64,000 nucleotides of DNA. Origin: Salinivirgaceae bacterium (lineage in GTDB: Bacteria > Bacteroidota > Bacteroidia > Bacteroidales > SZUA-534). Of the stretch, positions 45,724-54,289 are shown in pieces. Under the pieces are notes generated by a model, which searched no databases, had not been told where the DNA came from, and worked only from the letters and a program-made list of their open reading frames with translations. Each line of letters begins with the position of its first letter. The first letter of the stretch is position 1. The stretch is from contig JAFXQB010000025.1 in the NCBI GenBank assembly GCA_017527435.1, positions 62,001 to 126,000 of the forward strand, in the 5' to 3' direction. The translations under genes were made by a program, and so were the position numbers.

Positions 45724-46056
45724 CTATCGGTCAACAATTATTTGCTGCGGCGGTGTGGTCGCCTCTTCAAGTCCCAGATTACGTTCCTTCACGCGTTCGG
45801 CCACCTTCGACTGCTTGCTGTTATCCATCAGAATCGATGTGCGTGTAATCGATTCGGCGCGCATCTCGTGAAGCTCTTTTTCAAGTTTTTGCGTTTCGCG
45901 CAACACCTTTTCGGCGTTGAAGTGGTTGGTGATGTACACAATCCCCAAAAACGTCAGGTACAGAATGAACGGCAGTTGGTCCAAAAAGCCCTCGCGGCTC
46001 ATAAAATTGCCGCTCATAAGCCCGCGTACCGATATTTTTCCCTTCGTCTTCGCCAT
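45724..46056 (-). CDS. ftsL: FtsL-like division protein
   Basis: This 110-residue bitopic protein has a cytoplasmic N-terminus, one membrane helix (about residues 28-45, QLPFILYLTFLGIVYI) and a periplasmic coiled coil (NAEKVLRETQKLEKELHEMR). This is the size and topology of FtsL. Position between rsmH and ftsI, exactly where ftsL lies in other clusters, supports the call, since sequence alone is weakly conserved. It bridges FtsQ and the FtsWI synthase. Confidence 0.82.
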   Translation of the reverse strand: MAKTKGKISVRGLMSGNFMSREGFLDQLPFILYLTFLGIVYITNHFNAEKVLRETQKLEKELHEMRAESITRTSILMDNSKQSKVAERVKERNLGLEEATTPPQQIIVDR

Positions 46057-46064
46057 ACCTGTCT

Positions 46065-46964
46065 TTATTTGCGTTCAGCAATTCTCAACTTCGCGCTTCG
46101 CGACCTGCTGTTCTCTTCCAGCTCGCGGTCGTCGGGCACAATCACCTTGCTTTCCATTTTGAACGGAACGTTCACATTTCCAAACAAATCCTTCTCGGCC
46201 TGTCCGTCGAACTTGCCGTTCTTCATATAGTTTTTCACCAGCCGGTCTTCGAGCGAGTGGTAGGTGATGACCACCAGCCGTCCGCCCGGTTTAATCACGC
46301 TCGCCGTCTGCTCAAGCATTTCGCGCAGAGCGTCCATTTCGTGGTTCACTTCAATGCGCAGCGCTTGAAACACCTTTGCCAGGAATTTCGTGGCGGCCTT
46401 TTGCGGTGTCGCTTGCGCGATGGCGTCTTTCAGCTCGCCTATGGTTCTGATTCTCTTGCTTTTGCGATAGCCGTCAATCAGCCATGCCACGCGTCCGGCG
46501 TTGTCAAGCTCGCCGTACATTCTGAATATCGACGCCAGTTGGTCAACCGAGTAGTCGTTCACAATATCCTGTGCCGAGAAGTCGGCCTGTTGGTTCATTC
46601 GCATATCCAGCTCGCTGTCGAAACGGAACGAGAAGCCGCGCGTCTCACTGTCGAAGTGGTGGCCCGAAACGCCCAGGTCGGCCAGAATGCCGTCAACCTG
46701 CGGTGCGCCTTCAAAGCGCAGATAGTTGCTCAAGTATTTGAAATTGCCGTGAACCAGCGTCAGACGGTTGTCGTCGGGGCGGTTGGCAAGGGCTTCGGCG
46801 TCTTGGTCAAAAGCAATCAGCCGGCCGTTGGCACCCAGCCGCGACAGAATCTCGCGCGAGTGGCCGCCACCACCGAAAGTACAGTCGGCATAAACCCCTG
46901 ATGGATTGATTTTCAGTCCGTCAACACTCTCTTTGAGCAAGACCGGTGTGTGATATGCTTCCAT
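46065..46964 (-). CDS. rsmH: 16S rRNA m4C1402 methyltransferase RsmH (MraW)
   Basis: This 299-residue SAM-dependent enzyme methylates the N4 of C1402 in 16S rRNA. The N-terminal YHTPVLLKESVDGL is the family start. The SAM motif is YADCTFGGGGHSREIL, followed by ADLGVSGHHFD and the C-terminal VVITYHSLEDRLVKNYMK. It is directly downstream of mraZ (adjacent stop/start) and upstream of ftsL, the standard dcw order. Confidence 0.96.
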   Translation of the reverse strand: MEAYHTPVLLKESVDGLKINPSGVYADCTFGGGGHSREILSRLGANGRLIAFDQDAEALANRPDDNRLTLVHGNFKYLSNYLRFEGAPQVDGILADLGVSGHHFDSETRGFSFRFDSELDMRMNQQADFSAQDIVNDYSVDQLASIFRMYGELDNAGRVAWLIDGYRKSKRIRTIGELKDAIAQATPQKAATKFLAKVFQALRIEVNHEMDALREMLEQTASVIKPGGRLVVITYHSLEDRLVKNYMKNGKFDGQAEKDLFGNVNVPFKMESKVIVPDDRELEENSRSRSAKLRIAERK

Positions 46965-47426
46965 TTACACCCCCGCATTTGACGAACCTATCATTATCTT
47001 TTCGGCCAGAGCGGCAAATTCGTTCTCGTCTTCCGCCATAGCGTTGTATTTGCTTTCCGACCATAATTCAATCTTCGTGTCCTGCCCCGACAGAACAATG
47101 TCCTTGTCGATTCCGGCTTCGTCGAGCAGGCGCTTCGGAAGCAGCAGACGGCCGTTGTTGTCGAGTTCGATTTCGGCCGTTCCGCGGTAGAATCCGCGCA
47201 GGAAGCGGTTGTGTTCCTTGTTGAACGGATTGATTTGGCTGCGGATGATTTCGTTTTGGCGTTCCCACTCTTTCGAAGTGTACATTACCAAACATTGTTC
47301 GAACAAATCCTTCTTGATTACAAAGCAATTACCGTCGGCGTCGAGCTGCTTTTTGAGCCCCGCCGGGAACAAGATTCGCCCTTTCGCGTCAACCTTGCAA
47401 TTGTAATCGCCTATAAAATTTGCCAT
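46965..47426 (-). CDS. mraZ: Transcriptional regulator MraZ
   Basis: ATG 47426 (MANFIGDYNCKVDAKGR) is the start; the longer frame would begin with GTG inside the operator repeats. The 153-residue protein carries two AbrB-like SpoVT/MraZ half-domains, each with the DxKGR or DNNGRLLLP motif. MraZ binds repeated boxes in its own promoter and represses the dcw cluster. Four matching boxes at exact 10-bp spacing lie just upstream (47464-47498). It is the first gene of the cluster. Confidence 0.95.
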   Translation of the reverse strand: MANFIGDYNCKVDAKGRILFPAGLKKQLDADGNCFVIKKDLFEQCLVMYTSKEWERQNEIIRSQINPFNKEHNRFLRGFYRGTAEIELDNNGRLLLPKRLLDEAGIDKDIVLSGQDTKIELWSESKYNAMAEDENEFAALAEKIMIGSSNAGV

Positions 47427-47463
47427 ATCAAACGTTTGAACATTGCAAAATAAACTGAAAATT

Positions 47464-47498
47464 CCCACTTCGATACACTTTTACCCACTTTTTTACAC
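47464..47498 (-). promoter_or_regulatory. MraZ operator: four GTGGG/GTGTA boxes at 10-bp spacing
   Basis: On the minus strand the boxes are GTGTA (47498-47494), GTGGG (47488-47484), GTGTA (47478-47474) and GTGGG (47468-47464). Each is preceded mostly by AAA or GAA, fitting the published AAAGTG(G/T) type of MraZ box. Regular helical-turn spacing argues for cooperative binding. They sit 38 bp upstream of the mraZ start, over the expected promoter. Confidence 0.75.
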
Positions 47499-47697
47499 CA
47501 TTGTTGATAAATCGCATTTTTCGGGGGCGATTGTTAATATCTTGGTGACGAACGGAAAAATGCGGAAGCTCAGGCGGTTATGGACACATATAATAAATAG
47601 TGGGTTGGAATTTTGGAAGGGAAAACGCCAATCGAATTTCAAGAACGCACAAAATGAATGCTGCCGGGATGGAGTATTTTCCCAACAGTAAAAAATA

Positions 47698-47705
47698 TAT
47701 CTTTG
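47698..47705 (+). promoter_or_regulatory. Bacteroidota -7 element for the restriction island
   Basis: TATCTTTG matches TAnnTTTG and lies 20 bp upstream of the hsdM start. No well-placed TTG is seen. Confidence 0.45.
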
Positions 47706-47724
47706 AACGATAATTGTTTCAGAT

Positions 47725-49245
47725 ATGGCAAAAGCGAAAGAACAAATAGAAGAGCCGCTTGAAAAACAACTTTGGAAGGCGGCCGACAAGTTGCGCAAGA
47801 ACATTGACGCTGCTGAGTACAAGCACGTTGTGCTCGGCTTGATTTTTCTGCGATATATTTCAGTATCGTTCGAGCAGTTGTATGACGAACTTGTGAAGCA
47901 GCAAGCCGAAGGGGCCGACCCTGAAGACCGCGAGGAGTATGCTGCCGAAAATGTGTTCTATGTGCCTGCTAACGCGCGATGGTTGTATTTGGTTTCAAAT
48001 GCCAAGAACCCGCAAATAGGCAAGTATATTGATGACGCGATGGACGAGATTGAGCGCGAGAACAAATCGCTGAAAGGCGTGCTGCCCAAGGTTTTCGCCC
48101 GTCCCAACCTTGACCCGACAAGTCTGGGCGAACTGATTGACCTGATTGGCAATTCAACCTTGCAAAACACTAGCACCAAGAGCGCCGACCTGCTCGGTCA
48201 CGTCTTCGAGTACTTCCTTGGCGAGTTTGCACTGGCCGAAGGCAAAAAGGGCGGACAATTCTATACGCCGCGCAGTGTTGTTGAACTGCTTGTGAATATG
48301 CTGGAGCCGTACAAGGGCCGTGTGCTCGACCCCTGCTGCGGCTCGGGTGGAATGTTTGTGCAGAGCGAGAAGTTTGTGAAGGAGCACCAAGGACGGATTG
48401 AGAACATTTCGGTTTATGGGCAAGAGAGCAACCAAACCACCTGGCGCCTGTGCAAGATGAATCTTGCCATTCGTGGTATCGACGCTTCGCAGGTGAAGTG
48501 GAACACCGAAGGCTCGTTCCTAAACGATGCCTTGCGCGATGTGAAGGCCGACTACGTGATGGCCAATCCGCCTTTCAACGACAGCGACTGGAGCGGCGAC
48601 CAACTGCGTGGCGATGCCCGCTGGCAGTATGGCGTGCCACCTGCAGGCAATGCTAATTTCGCTTGGATTCAGCATTTTATCTACCACCTTGCGCCAAACG
48701 GACAGGCCGGTTTTGTGCTGGCCAAAGGCTCGCTAACTTCAAAGACGGGCGGCGAGGGCGACATTCGCAAGACGTTGATTGACAAGGGACTGATTGCCTG
48801 CATTGTCAATCTTCCCGCCAAACTCTTTTTGAACACACAGATTCCCGCCTGCCTATGGTTTGTGACACGTAACCGCACCCGTCGTGCTGGCGAAATTCTG
48901 TTTATTGATGCCCGCAACAAAGGTCACCTAATCAACCGTCGCACCCGTGAACTATCGGAAGAAGACATTCAGGAGATTGCACGGACTTATCATTTGTGGA
49001 GAGAAGAATCCACCGATTACCAAGATATTGCAGGTTTCTGCGCTTCGGTGCCCGTAAGCCGTGTGGCAGAACTGGACTATGTGCTCACACCCGGACGCTA
49101 TGTTGGTTTGCCCGAGGAGGAGGATGACTTCAACTTTGCCGAGCGTTTCACCGCCTTGAAAGCCGAGTTTGCAGAGCAACTGAAGGAAGAGGAACGGCTG
49201 AACAAGGTGATTTTGGAGAATTTAGGGAAGATAAAAATTGAATGA
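47725..49245 (+). CDS. hsdM: Type I restriction-modification system DNA methyltransferase subunit HsdM
   Basis: This 506-residue N6-adenine methyltransferase forms the M2S enzyme with HsdS. The helical N-terminal domain (to about 150, EEPLEKQLWKAADKLRKN) is followed by the catalytic domain: the SAM motif DPCCGSGGM (202-210), an FYTPRSVVELLV segment and the catalytic NPPF (281-284). The C-terminal region (SEEDIQEIARTYHLW) contacts HsdS. It heads the island, has its own -7 element and is divergent from mraZ. It is complete and looks functional. Confidence 0.96.
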   Translation: MAKAKEQIEEPLEKQLWKAADKLRKNIDAAEYKHVVLGLIFLRYISVSFEQLYDELVKQQAEGADPEDREEYAAENVFYVPANARWLYLVSNAKNPQIGKYIDDAMDEIERENKSLKGVLPKVFARPNLDPTSLGELIDLIGNSTLQNTSTKSADLLGHVFEYFLGEFALAEGKKGGQFYTPRSVVELLVNMLEPYKGRVLDPCCGSGGMFVQSEKFVKEHQGRIENISVYGQESNQTTWRLCKMNLAIRGIDASQVKWNTEGSFLNDALRDVKADYVMANPPFNDSDWSGDQLRGDARWQYGVPPAGNANFAWIQHFIYHLAPNGQAGFVLAKGSLTSKTGGEGDIRKTLIDKGLIACIVNLPAKLFLNTQIPACLWFVTRNRTRRAGEILFIDARNKGHLINRRTRELSEEDIQEIARTYHLWREESTDYQDIAGFCASVPVSRVAELDYVLTPGRYVGLPEEEDDFNFAERFTALKAEFAEQLKEEERLNKVILENLGKIKIE

Positions 49246-49248
49246 GGT

Positions 49249-50346
49249 ATGAGCGAGATAATGAAAACCGATTTGGCCGAACGCATAGAACGGCTGATTA
49301 CAGAGGCAAGAAAACGCACCGTGGCCGCTGTCAATACGGCAATGGTCTATACCTATTATGAAATAGGCAGGATTATTGTGGAGGACGAACAGCAGGGAGA
49401 GCAGAGGGCGGAATATGGAAAGGCTTTGATTAGGCATCTGTCATTACGATTGTCAAAGAAATTTGGGAAGGGCTTTTCGGAAAGAAACTTAGAACAAATG
49501 AGGCAATTCTATATTGTCTATTCTCAGATTCCTCAGACACTGTCTGAGAAATTCAACGATGCCACAATTTTCCAGACACCGTCTAGAAAATCGTCATCAC
49601 TGTTGACGAAATCACAAAAACCGCAGACACTGTCTGCGGAATTACACTTCACCCTCAGTTGGTCGCATTACCTGAAACTGATGCGCATTGATAATCCTGA
49701 GGAGCGGCATTTTTATGAGATTGAGGCCGCCGAAAACAACTGGAGCCTGCGTGAGCTGCAGCGGCAGTTCGACAGTTCGCTATATGAGCGGTTGGCGCTG
49801 AGCCGCGACAAAACAGGGGTGAAGGCTTTGGCACAGAAGGGACAAATTGTCGAGAAGCCCGAAGATATGATAAAAGACCCGTATGTGTTGGAGTTTATAG
49901 GCCTGCCCGAACTGCCGCAATACAGCGAGAGCGAGTTGGAACAACGTCTGATTGACCATTTGCAGACCTTCCTTTTGGAACTAGGCAAGGGCTTCACCTT
50001 TGTGGGACGGCAGGTGCGTTTCACTTTCGACGAGCAGCATTTCCGTGTCGATTTGGTGTTCTACAACCGCTTGTTGCGTGCTTTTGTGCTGATAGACTTG
50101 AAGCGCGGCACACTGAAACACCAAGATTTGGGGCAGATGCAAATGTATGTGAACTATTACGACCGCTTTGTGAAGACCGAGGACGAGAATCCTACCATAG
50201 GCATCCTGCTCTGCACCGACAAAAGCGATGCAATGGTGGAGATAACCCTGCCAAAAGACAACAATCAAATCTTTGCAAGCAAGTATCAAACCTACTTGCC
50301 GAGCAAGGAGGAATTGCAACGCCTGCTTGAGGAAAACCTAAAATAA
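49249..50346 (+). CDS. DUF1016 (YhcG-type) PDDEXK nuclease-domain protein, copy 1
   Basis: This 365-residue protein has an N-terminal DUF1016 helical domain (about 10-92: AVNTAMVYTYYEIGRIIVE, FSERNLEQMRQFY) and a C-terminal PDDEXK nuclease domain with Asp268 (FRVDLVFYN) and Asp283/Lys285 (LIDLKRG). DLK replaces the usual ELK, as seen in active PDDEXK enzymes too. Residues 95-131 between the domains are expanded by four in-frame palindromic repeats. Members of this family often sit in restriction loci; their role is unproven. It lies 3 bp after hsdM, so it is co-translated. Confidence 0.9.
   Translation: MSEIMKTDLAERIERLITEARKRTVAAVNTAMVYTYYEIGRIIVEDEQQGEQRAEYGKALIRHLSLRLSKKFGKGFSERNLEQMRQFYIVYSQIPQTLSEKFNDATIFQTPSRKSSSLLTKSQKPQTLSAELHFTLSWSHYLKLMRIDNPEERHFYEIEAAENNWSLRELQRQFDSSLYERLALSRDKTGVKALAQKGQIVEKPEDMIKDPYVLEFIGLPELPQYSESELEQRLIDHLQTFLLELGKGFTFVGRQVRFTFDEQHFRVDLVFYNRLLRAFVLIDLKRGTLKHQDLGQMQMYVNYYDRFVKTEDENPTIGILLCTDKSDAMVEITLPKDNNQIFASKYQTYLPSKEELQRLLEENLK
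49532..49639 (+). repeat. Four in-frame palindromic repeats in DUF1016 copy 1
   Basis: Palindromes are centred at about 49540 (CTCAGACACTGTCTGAG, perfect), 49579 (imperfect), 49600 (arms TCGTCA/TGACGA) and 49630 (CCGCAGACACTGTCTGCGG, perfect). Most are followed by (G)AAAT or GGAAT. Spacings are 39, 21 and 30 bp, all multiples of three, and the core always falls as codons xCA-CTG or ACA-CCG. They encode QTLSE-, QTPSR-, SSLLT- and QTLSA-type peptides. Confidence 0.85.
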
Positions 50347-50352
50347 AAGCCT

Positions 50353-50967
50353 ATGACCGAGTGGAAAGAATCTGAAAAAGAAATAATCAGAGCCATTGTG
50401 AAGTACGATGGCAAGGAAAAAACTTTGGCCAAAGTGCTCAACAAGAGCAAACTTCTTGAAAACCGCGGACTTGCCATTGTGCAGTACGGAGTCGAAAACA
50501 TAATCTTTTTAAGAAACGATATGTATGACGCCCCCGACAATAGCAGAGGGTTGGGATATATTGCCGAACTAATGTCGCTAATTGACACGCTTATCAAGCG
50601 GAAACTGATTGTTATGATTCCTTTCTGCACAGATAACACATTGGTAATTGGTGCGGAAGAATCAAAATGGCTCGAACCCGAAATTATTTCAGTAAACGGA
50701 GTTGAGAAAATATGTGTTGCTGAAAGACATATTAATTGGGTTGATGCCGGTGGCAGGCAAAAGTATATGCATTGCGCACTTTCGGAGCAGAAATATCCAA
50801 TGGGAGGAATTTTCAATATGGCATTTGCGGTTAGTCAGGAGTTGGAAGATTTGGCAAAAAACGACTTCAAATCGGAAGAAGATGTCCGTTTTCGGAAGCA
50901 GCAATGGTTGACTTGGATTTCCATAGCCGTTGCCGCCACAATCGGCATCCTTGGAATAATTTTTTGA
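50353..50967 (+). CDS. Unknown protein with C-terminal membrane anchor in the restriction island
   Basis: This 204-residue protein is of no recognised family. It has a mostly soluble N-terminal part with winged-helix-like composition (IRAIVKYDGKEKTLAKVL) and a single hydrophobic C-terminal helix (about 185-204, WLTWISIAVAATIGILGIIF), suggesting tail anchoring in the membrane. Its first 19 bases are identical to those of hsdS 618 bp downstream (both proteins start MTEWKE), while the rest is unrelated. It is AT-richer than hsdM. It may be a membrane effector or a regulator of the restriction system; the sequence does not decide. Confidence 0.7.
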   Translation: MTEWKESEKEIIRAIVKYDGKEKTLAKVLNKSKLLENRGLAIVQYGVENIIFLRNDMYDAPDNSRGLGYIAELMSLIDTLIKRKLIVMIPFCTDNTLVIGAEESKWLEPEIISVNGVEKICVAERHINWVDAGGRQKYMHCALSEQKYPMGGIFNMAFAVSQELEDLAKNDFKSEEDVRFRKQQWLTWISIAVAATIGILGIIF

Positions 50968-50970
50968 ACT

Positions 50971-52125
50971 ATGACCGAGTGGAAAGAATATAAGTTGGGG
51001 GAAATTGCGGAAATAATCCCGGGATTTGCGTTTAAAAGCAAAGACTTTGGACAAATTGGAGAGAAGGTGGTTAAAATTAAAGATATTGAACCACCTTATA
51101 TCAATTTGACAAATGCAGATTGTGTGGATGTTTCTTCGTATGACATTAGTAAAATTAATAAATACATACTGCATAAAGGAGATTATGTTGTTGCAATGAC
51201 AGGTGCAACCATTGGTAAAGTTGGTAAACTGAAAACTGATAATAAGGCTTATCTTAATCAACGTGTTGCTAGAATTAAAGCAAAAAATGGCATTTGTGAT
51301 GATTTTGTATATTTTTCAATTATTGGAAATGATTTTCAGACATTTATCCAAAATAATATAGATAGCAATAGCGCACAAGAGAATATTAGTGCCAATAGTA
51401 TTGGAAGATATCCCGTATCACTTCCCCCATTAGATACCCAACGCCGCATAGCCGCCATTCTCTCATCCCTTGACGACAAGATAGACCTTCTGCACCGCGA
51501 GAACGCCACCTTGGAGCAGATGGCCGAAACGCTGTTCAGGCAGTGGTTTGTAGTGGAGGCCAAGGAGGAGTGGGAGGAAGGAAAGTTGGGGAATATTTGC
51601 AATTATGTTACCGAAAAAATAGACATAGGCAACGTTGAAACAGGTGATTACATTTCAACGGAGAATATGTGCTCAAACAAGCAAGGTGTTGTTCAAGCGT
51701 CTTCTGTCCCAGGAAACGGTAAAGCGACAAAGTTTCGTATTGATGATGTTTTACTTTCAAATATCCGTCCATATTTCAAAAAGATTTGGTTAGCAGACCG
51801 AGAAGGTGGATGTTCAGCTGATGTTTTATGCATTAGAAGCAAAAATGAACTATACGCATTTTTCTCATACTACACGATCAGACAAGACGAGTTTTTCGAT
51901 TACGTAATGTTGGGCTCTAAAGGTTGCAAAATGCCAAGAGGTGACAAATCGCATATTATGAATTGGCCAATTACAATTCCGTCAAAAGATGAACTCTTGA
52001 AATTTAATGAAATAGCCAAACAAGGAATAACAAAGATTAGAAACAATAATAAGCAAATCCGCACTCTCATTCAAATGCGCGACGGGCTGTTGCCAAGGTT
52101 GATGAGTGGGGAGGTGAAATTGTAG
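50971..52125 (+). CDS. hsdS: Type I restriction-modification system specificity subunit HsdS
   Basis: This 384-residue DNA-recognition subunit has two target-recognition domains, about 8-150 (ending IGRYPVSLPPLDTQRRIAAI) and about 200-345 (ending MNWPITIPSKDELL). Each is followed by a conserved coiled-coil spacer (LSSLDDKIDLLHRENATLEQ; IAKQGITKIRNNNKQIRTLI). Two half-repeats allow recognition of a split DNA site. The target domains are much AT-richer than the spacers, as expected for exchanged modules. There is only one hsdS and no recombinase or partial hsdS nearby, so no sign of a shufflon. Confidence 0.93.
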   Translation: MTEWKEYKLGEIAEIIPGFAFKSKDFGQIGEKVVKIKDIEPPYINLTNADCVDVSSYDISKINKYILHKGDYVVAMTGATIGKVGKLKTDNKAYLNQRVARIKAKNGICDDFVYFSIIGNDFQTFIQNNIDSNSAQENISANSIGRYPVSLPPLDTQRRIAAILSSLDDKIDLLHRENATLEQMAETLFRQWFVVEAKEEWEEGKLGNICNYVTEKIDIGNVETGDYISTENMCSNKQGVVQASSVPGNGKATKFRIDDVLLSNIRPYFKKIWLADREGGCSADVLCIRSKNELYAFFSYYTIRQDEFFDYVMLGSKGCKMPRGDKSHIMNWPITIPSKDELLKFNEIAKQGITKIRNNNKQIRTLIQMRDGLLPRLMSGEVKL

Positions 52126-52129
52126 AGAT

Positions 52130-53038
52130 ATGGATGAATTAACGACAAAACGCCTGGCAGTTATCAAGCAACTGTATCTTCACGGTGTCGAGCAATCGTA
52201 TGAAGTTGAACCTATGAATGGCTTCTCGATACTGTCATTTCACGATAGTGTGGAAATGTTTATGAAACTTTGTGCAGAAGTCAAAGATGTGAAAATAGAC
52301 AGAAATGTAAATTTTGGAGACTATTTTTCTAAACTGCCGGATTTACAATGCAATGCCACTATGGCCAATTTGAATAGCAAAAGAGTCAATCTTAAGCATT
52401 ATGGTTCACTTCCTTCAAAACTTGACATAGAAATATCAAGGGCTAATGTGGCTGATTTCTTTGAGCAGAATACACCTTTGTTTTTTAATGTAAATTTTAA
52501 TGACATTTCATTAATATCTCTGATTTCATACAAAGAGGTTCGAGATTATTTGGTTGAAGCACAGGATGCTTTATCAAAAAATGATTTTGAAATATCAATT
52601 CAGAATTCTCAAATTGCTTTTAAAGAATTATTAGTCATACATAAAGAGGAAAATTCAATAAGGTTTAATTCTTCACCATTCAGAATGACGCAAGATTTTT
52701 CATTCTTGAATAGTTTTTTTATGGGAATACGCAAGGATAACAAGAAAATGGGTGAATTTGTAGATAGGGTCGGAAAATCATTTGAAGAAATGGAAAATAC
52801 AGTAAGCATTATTGGATTTGGAATTGACTATAAGAAATATTGCAAGTTCAGACTTTTAGAGCCCATTATGAATGTATTTAGAGATGAAGAAAAACGAAAC
52901 TATGAAGTCTTTAATGGTCTTCTTGATAATAGAATCTGCGACAAAAAAAACGCACAATTTTGCTTCAATTTTGTGATAGACAGCGCGTTAAAACTGCAAA
53001 AGTTTAATATGGACATTTGGGGGACAATAAAAAAATGA
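52130..53038 (+). CDS. Unknown 302-residue protein with an RX4H (HEPN-like) motif
   Basis: I do not recognise a named family. The N-terminal 120 residues look all-helical (FHDSVEMFMKLCAEVKDV, FGDYFSKL) and include RVNLKH (Arg85 to His90), followed by YGSLPSKLD. Arg-X4-His in a helical bundle is the signature of HEPN ribonucleases, common in defence systems. The remainder is mixed helical without clear motifs. No signal peptide or membrane helix. The gene is strongly AT-rich, starts 4 bp after the hsdS stop and is clearly part of the island transcript. HEPN assignment is an inference from a short motif. Confidence 0.7.
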   Translation: MDELTTKRLAVIKQLYLHGVEQSYEVEPMNGFSILSFHDSVEMFMKLCAEVKDVKIDRNVNFGDYFSKLPDLQCNATMANLNSKRVNLKHYGSLPSKLDIEISRANVADFFEQNTPLFFNVNFNDISLISLISYKEVRDYLVEAQDALSKNDFEISIQNSQIAFKELLVIHKEENSIRFNSSPFRMTQDFSFLNSFFMGIRKDNKKMGEFVDRVGKSFEEMENTVSIIGFGIDYKKYCKFRLLEPIMNVFRDEEKRNYEVFNGLLDNRICDKKNAQFCFNFVIDSALKLQKFNMDIWGTIKK

Positions 53039-53159
53039 AATAATTTGAGAATGGCGAAAGATGTAGCCATAAGAAAGAGAAGCAAAGCAGATGCGGAGAT
53101 TTTGCAACAGCAATGCAAATATAAATTGTGGCAAAAAGCATAACTTTAATAAAAAATTA

Positions 53160-53167
53160 TAATTTTG
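53160..53167 (+). promoter_or_regulatory. Bacteroidota -7 element before the XRE-ImmA-PIN module
   Basis: TAATTTTG matches TAnnTTTG and lies 56 bp upstream of the xre start, in the only sizeable gap (about 180 bp) between the island's inner genes. It suggests that the module has its own promoter. The matching upstream TTG is not well spaced. Confidence 0.4.
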
Positions 53168-53222
53168 CCACGCCATTCAAAAATGGCACACCGCTGATTA
53201 GCAGAATATTATCAAAGACGAT

Positions 53223-53558
53223 ATGAAAACCACAACAAGCCGAAATCTTAAAATCTTACGCGAAGCCAACAACTATACTCAAGAGCAAATTTCAGAGTTT
53301 ATAGGAATCGGCAGGGCGGCTTATGCCAACTACGAGTCGGGCGAACGCGAAATGCCATTAGAAGTGCTTGAAAAAACAGCAACCCTGTTCGGCTGCGACC
53401 TTTCAGTATTATTCGAGGAAGACCCCGAAATGGTGCAGGCAGAGTTCTCGTGCGCCTTCCGGGCCAACAGCATTTCGGCAGGCGATATGAAGGAGGTTTC
53501 CGATTTCAAGAACATTGTTCTTAATTACCTGAAAATGGAGAAATTGCTCGCAGAATGA
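53223..53558 (+). CDS. XRE-family helix-turn-helix regulator
   Basis: This 111-residue protein has a Cro/C1-type HTH at residues 6-60 (LKILREANNYTQEQISEFIGIGRAAYANYESGE in two parts, recognition helix around GRAAYANYE) and a short helical C-terminal tail. It overlaps the next gene by 4 bp (ATGA). XRE regulators paired with ImmA/IrrE peptidases repress phage, ICE or toxin genes until cleaved. Here it most likely represses its own three-gene module. Confidence 0.9.
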   Translation: MKTTTSRNLKILREANNYTQEQISEFIGIGRAAYANYESGEREMPLEVLEKTATLFGCDLSVLFEEDPEMVQAEFSCAFRANSISAGDMKEVSDFKNIVLNYLKMEKLLAE

Positions 53559-54289
53559 AAAAACTCAACAAAGAAACGGCCGAAATACTTGCACAAAAAA
53601 TGCGCAGCGAGTATCTGCGCATATCCGACAGCGAGCCTGTAAATATGAAAACTGTCCTTCGTCAGTTGAACATTATGACCGTATACAGGCCGTTGTCCGA
53701 CAACTTGTTCGGCCTTTCGCTTGCAACCAACGACAAACGGCACCGTTTTATGCTGGTAAACAGCAACTCAACACGGGGGCGGCAGCATTTCACCATTGCT
53801 CACGAATTGTTCCATTTGTATTTCGATGAGAACCCCCAACCGCACTTTTGCGGCCAAACAATCGACACCGACCCGACCGAACGTTCGGCAAACCTGTTCG
53901 CTTCGGCTCTGCTTATGCCTAAAGACGGATTGCTGAAGCACATAAGCAAAAATGAAATAATGAGCCGGGAAGTGGAAATCGACACTCTGCTCAAAATAGA
54001 GCATTTGTACGGCGTTTCGCATTTGACATTAGTGTTGCGCCTGAAGGAATTGCAACTCATTAGCCAATCGTGTGTCGAAAAAATGAAGGCACTCAACATT
54101 ACCTACGAAGCATTGTTGCGCGGATACGACACCGACCTTTATCAAAAATGGAACGAGAATCTTGTGATAGGCGATTTTGGCTCAAAGGCTCGCAAACTTT
54201 TTGAGGAAGACCGAATTTCCGAAGGACACTATCTGGAACTGCTTAATCTTATTGGTTATGGCAAAAGTGAGAATTGTTCTGGATGCTGA
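53555..54289 (+). CDS. ImmA/IrrE family metallo-endopeptidase
   Basis: This 244-residue zinc peptidase has HELFH at 83-87 (FTIAHELFHLYF) and the downstream Glu in ERSANLFASALLMP (about 109-122), the standard ImmA layout. ImmA of ICEBs1 and IrrE/PprI of Deinococcus cleave an XRE-type repressor in response to damage. The XRE gene directly upstream is the probable substrate. The 3' end overlaps the PIN gene by 32 bp, so all three genes should be made together. Confidence 0.92.
   Translation: MKKLNKETAEILAQKMRSEYLRISDSEPVNMKTVLRQLNIMTVYRPLSDNLFGLSLATNDKRHRFMLVNSNSTRGRQHFTIAHELFHLYFDENPQPHFCGQTIDTDPTERSANLFASALLMPKDGLLKHISKNEIMSREVEIDTLLKIEHLYGVSHLTLVLRLKELQLISQSCVEKMKALNITYEALLRGYDTDLYQKWNENLVIGDFGSKARKLFEEDRISEGHYLELLNLIGYGKSENCSGC

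Noticed and set aside
50971..52125. Invertible hsdS shufflon
   Set aside because: Only one hsdS is present, with no partial hsdS genes, no long inverted repeats within it and no site-specific recombinase nearby.
53051..53143. 30-codon open frame between the 302-residue protein and the XRE gene
   Set aside because: It starts with ATG but lacks a recognisable domain and is very short. It may be a decayed gene end; support is insufficient.
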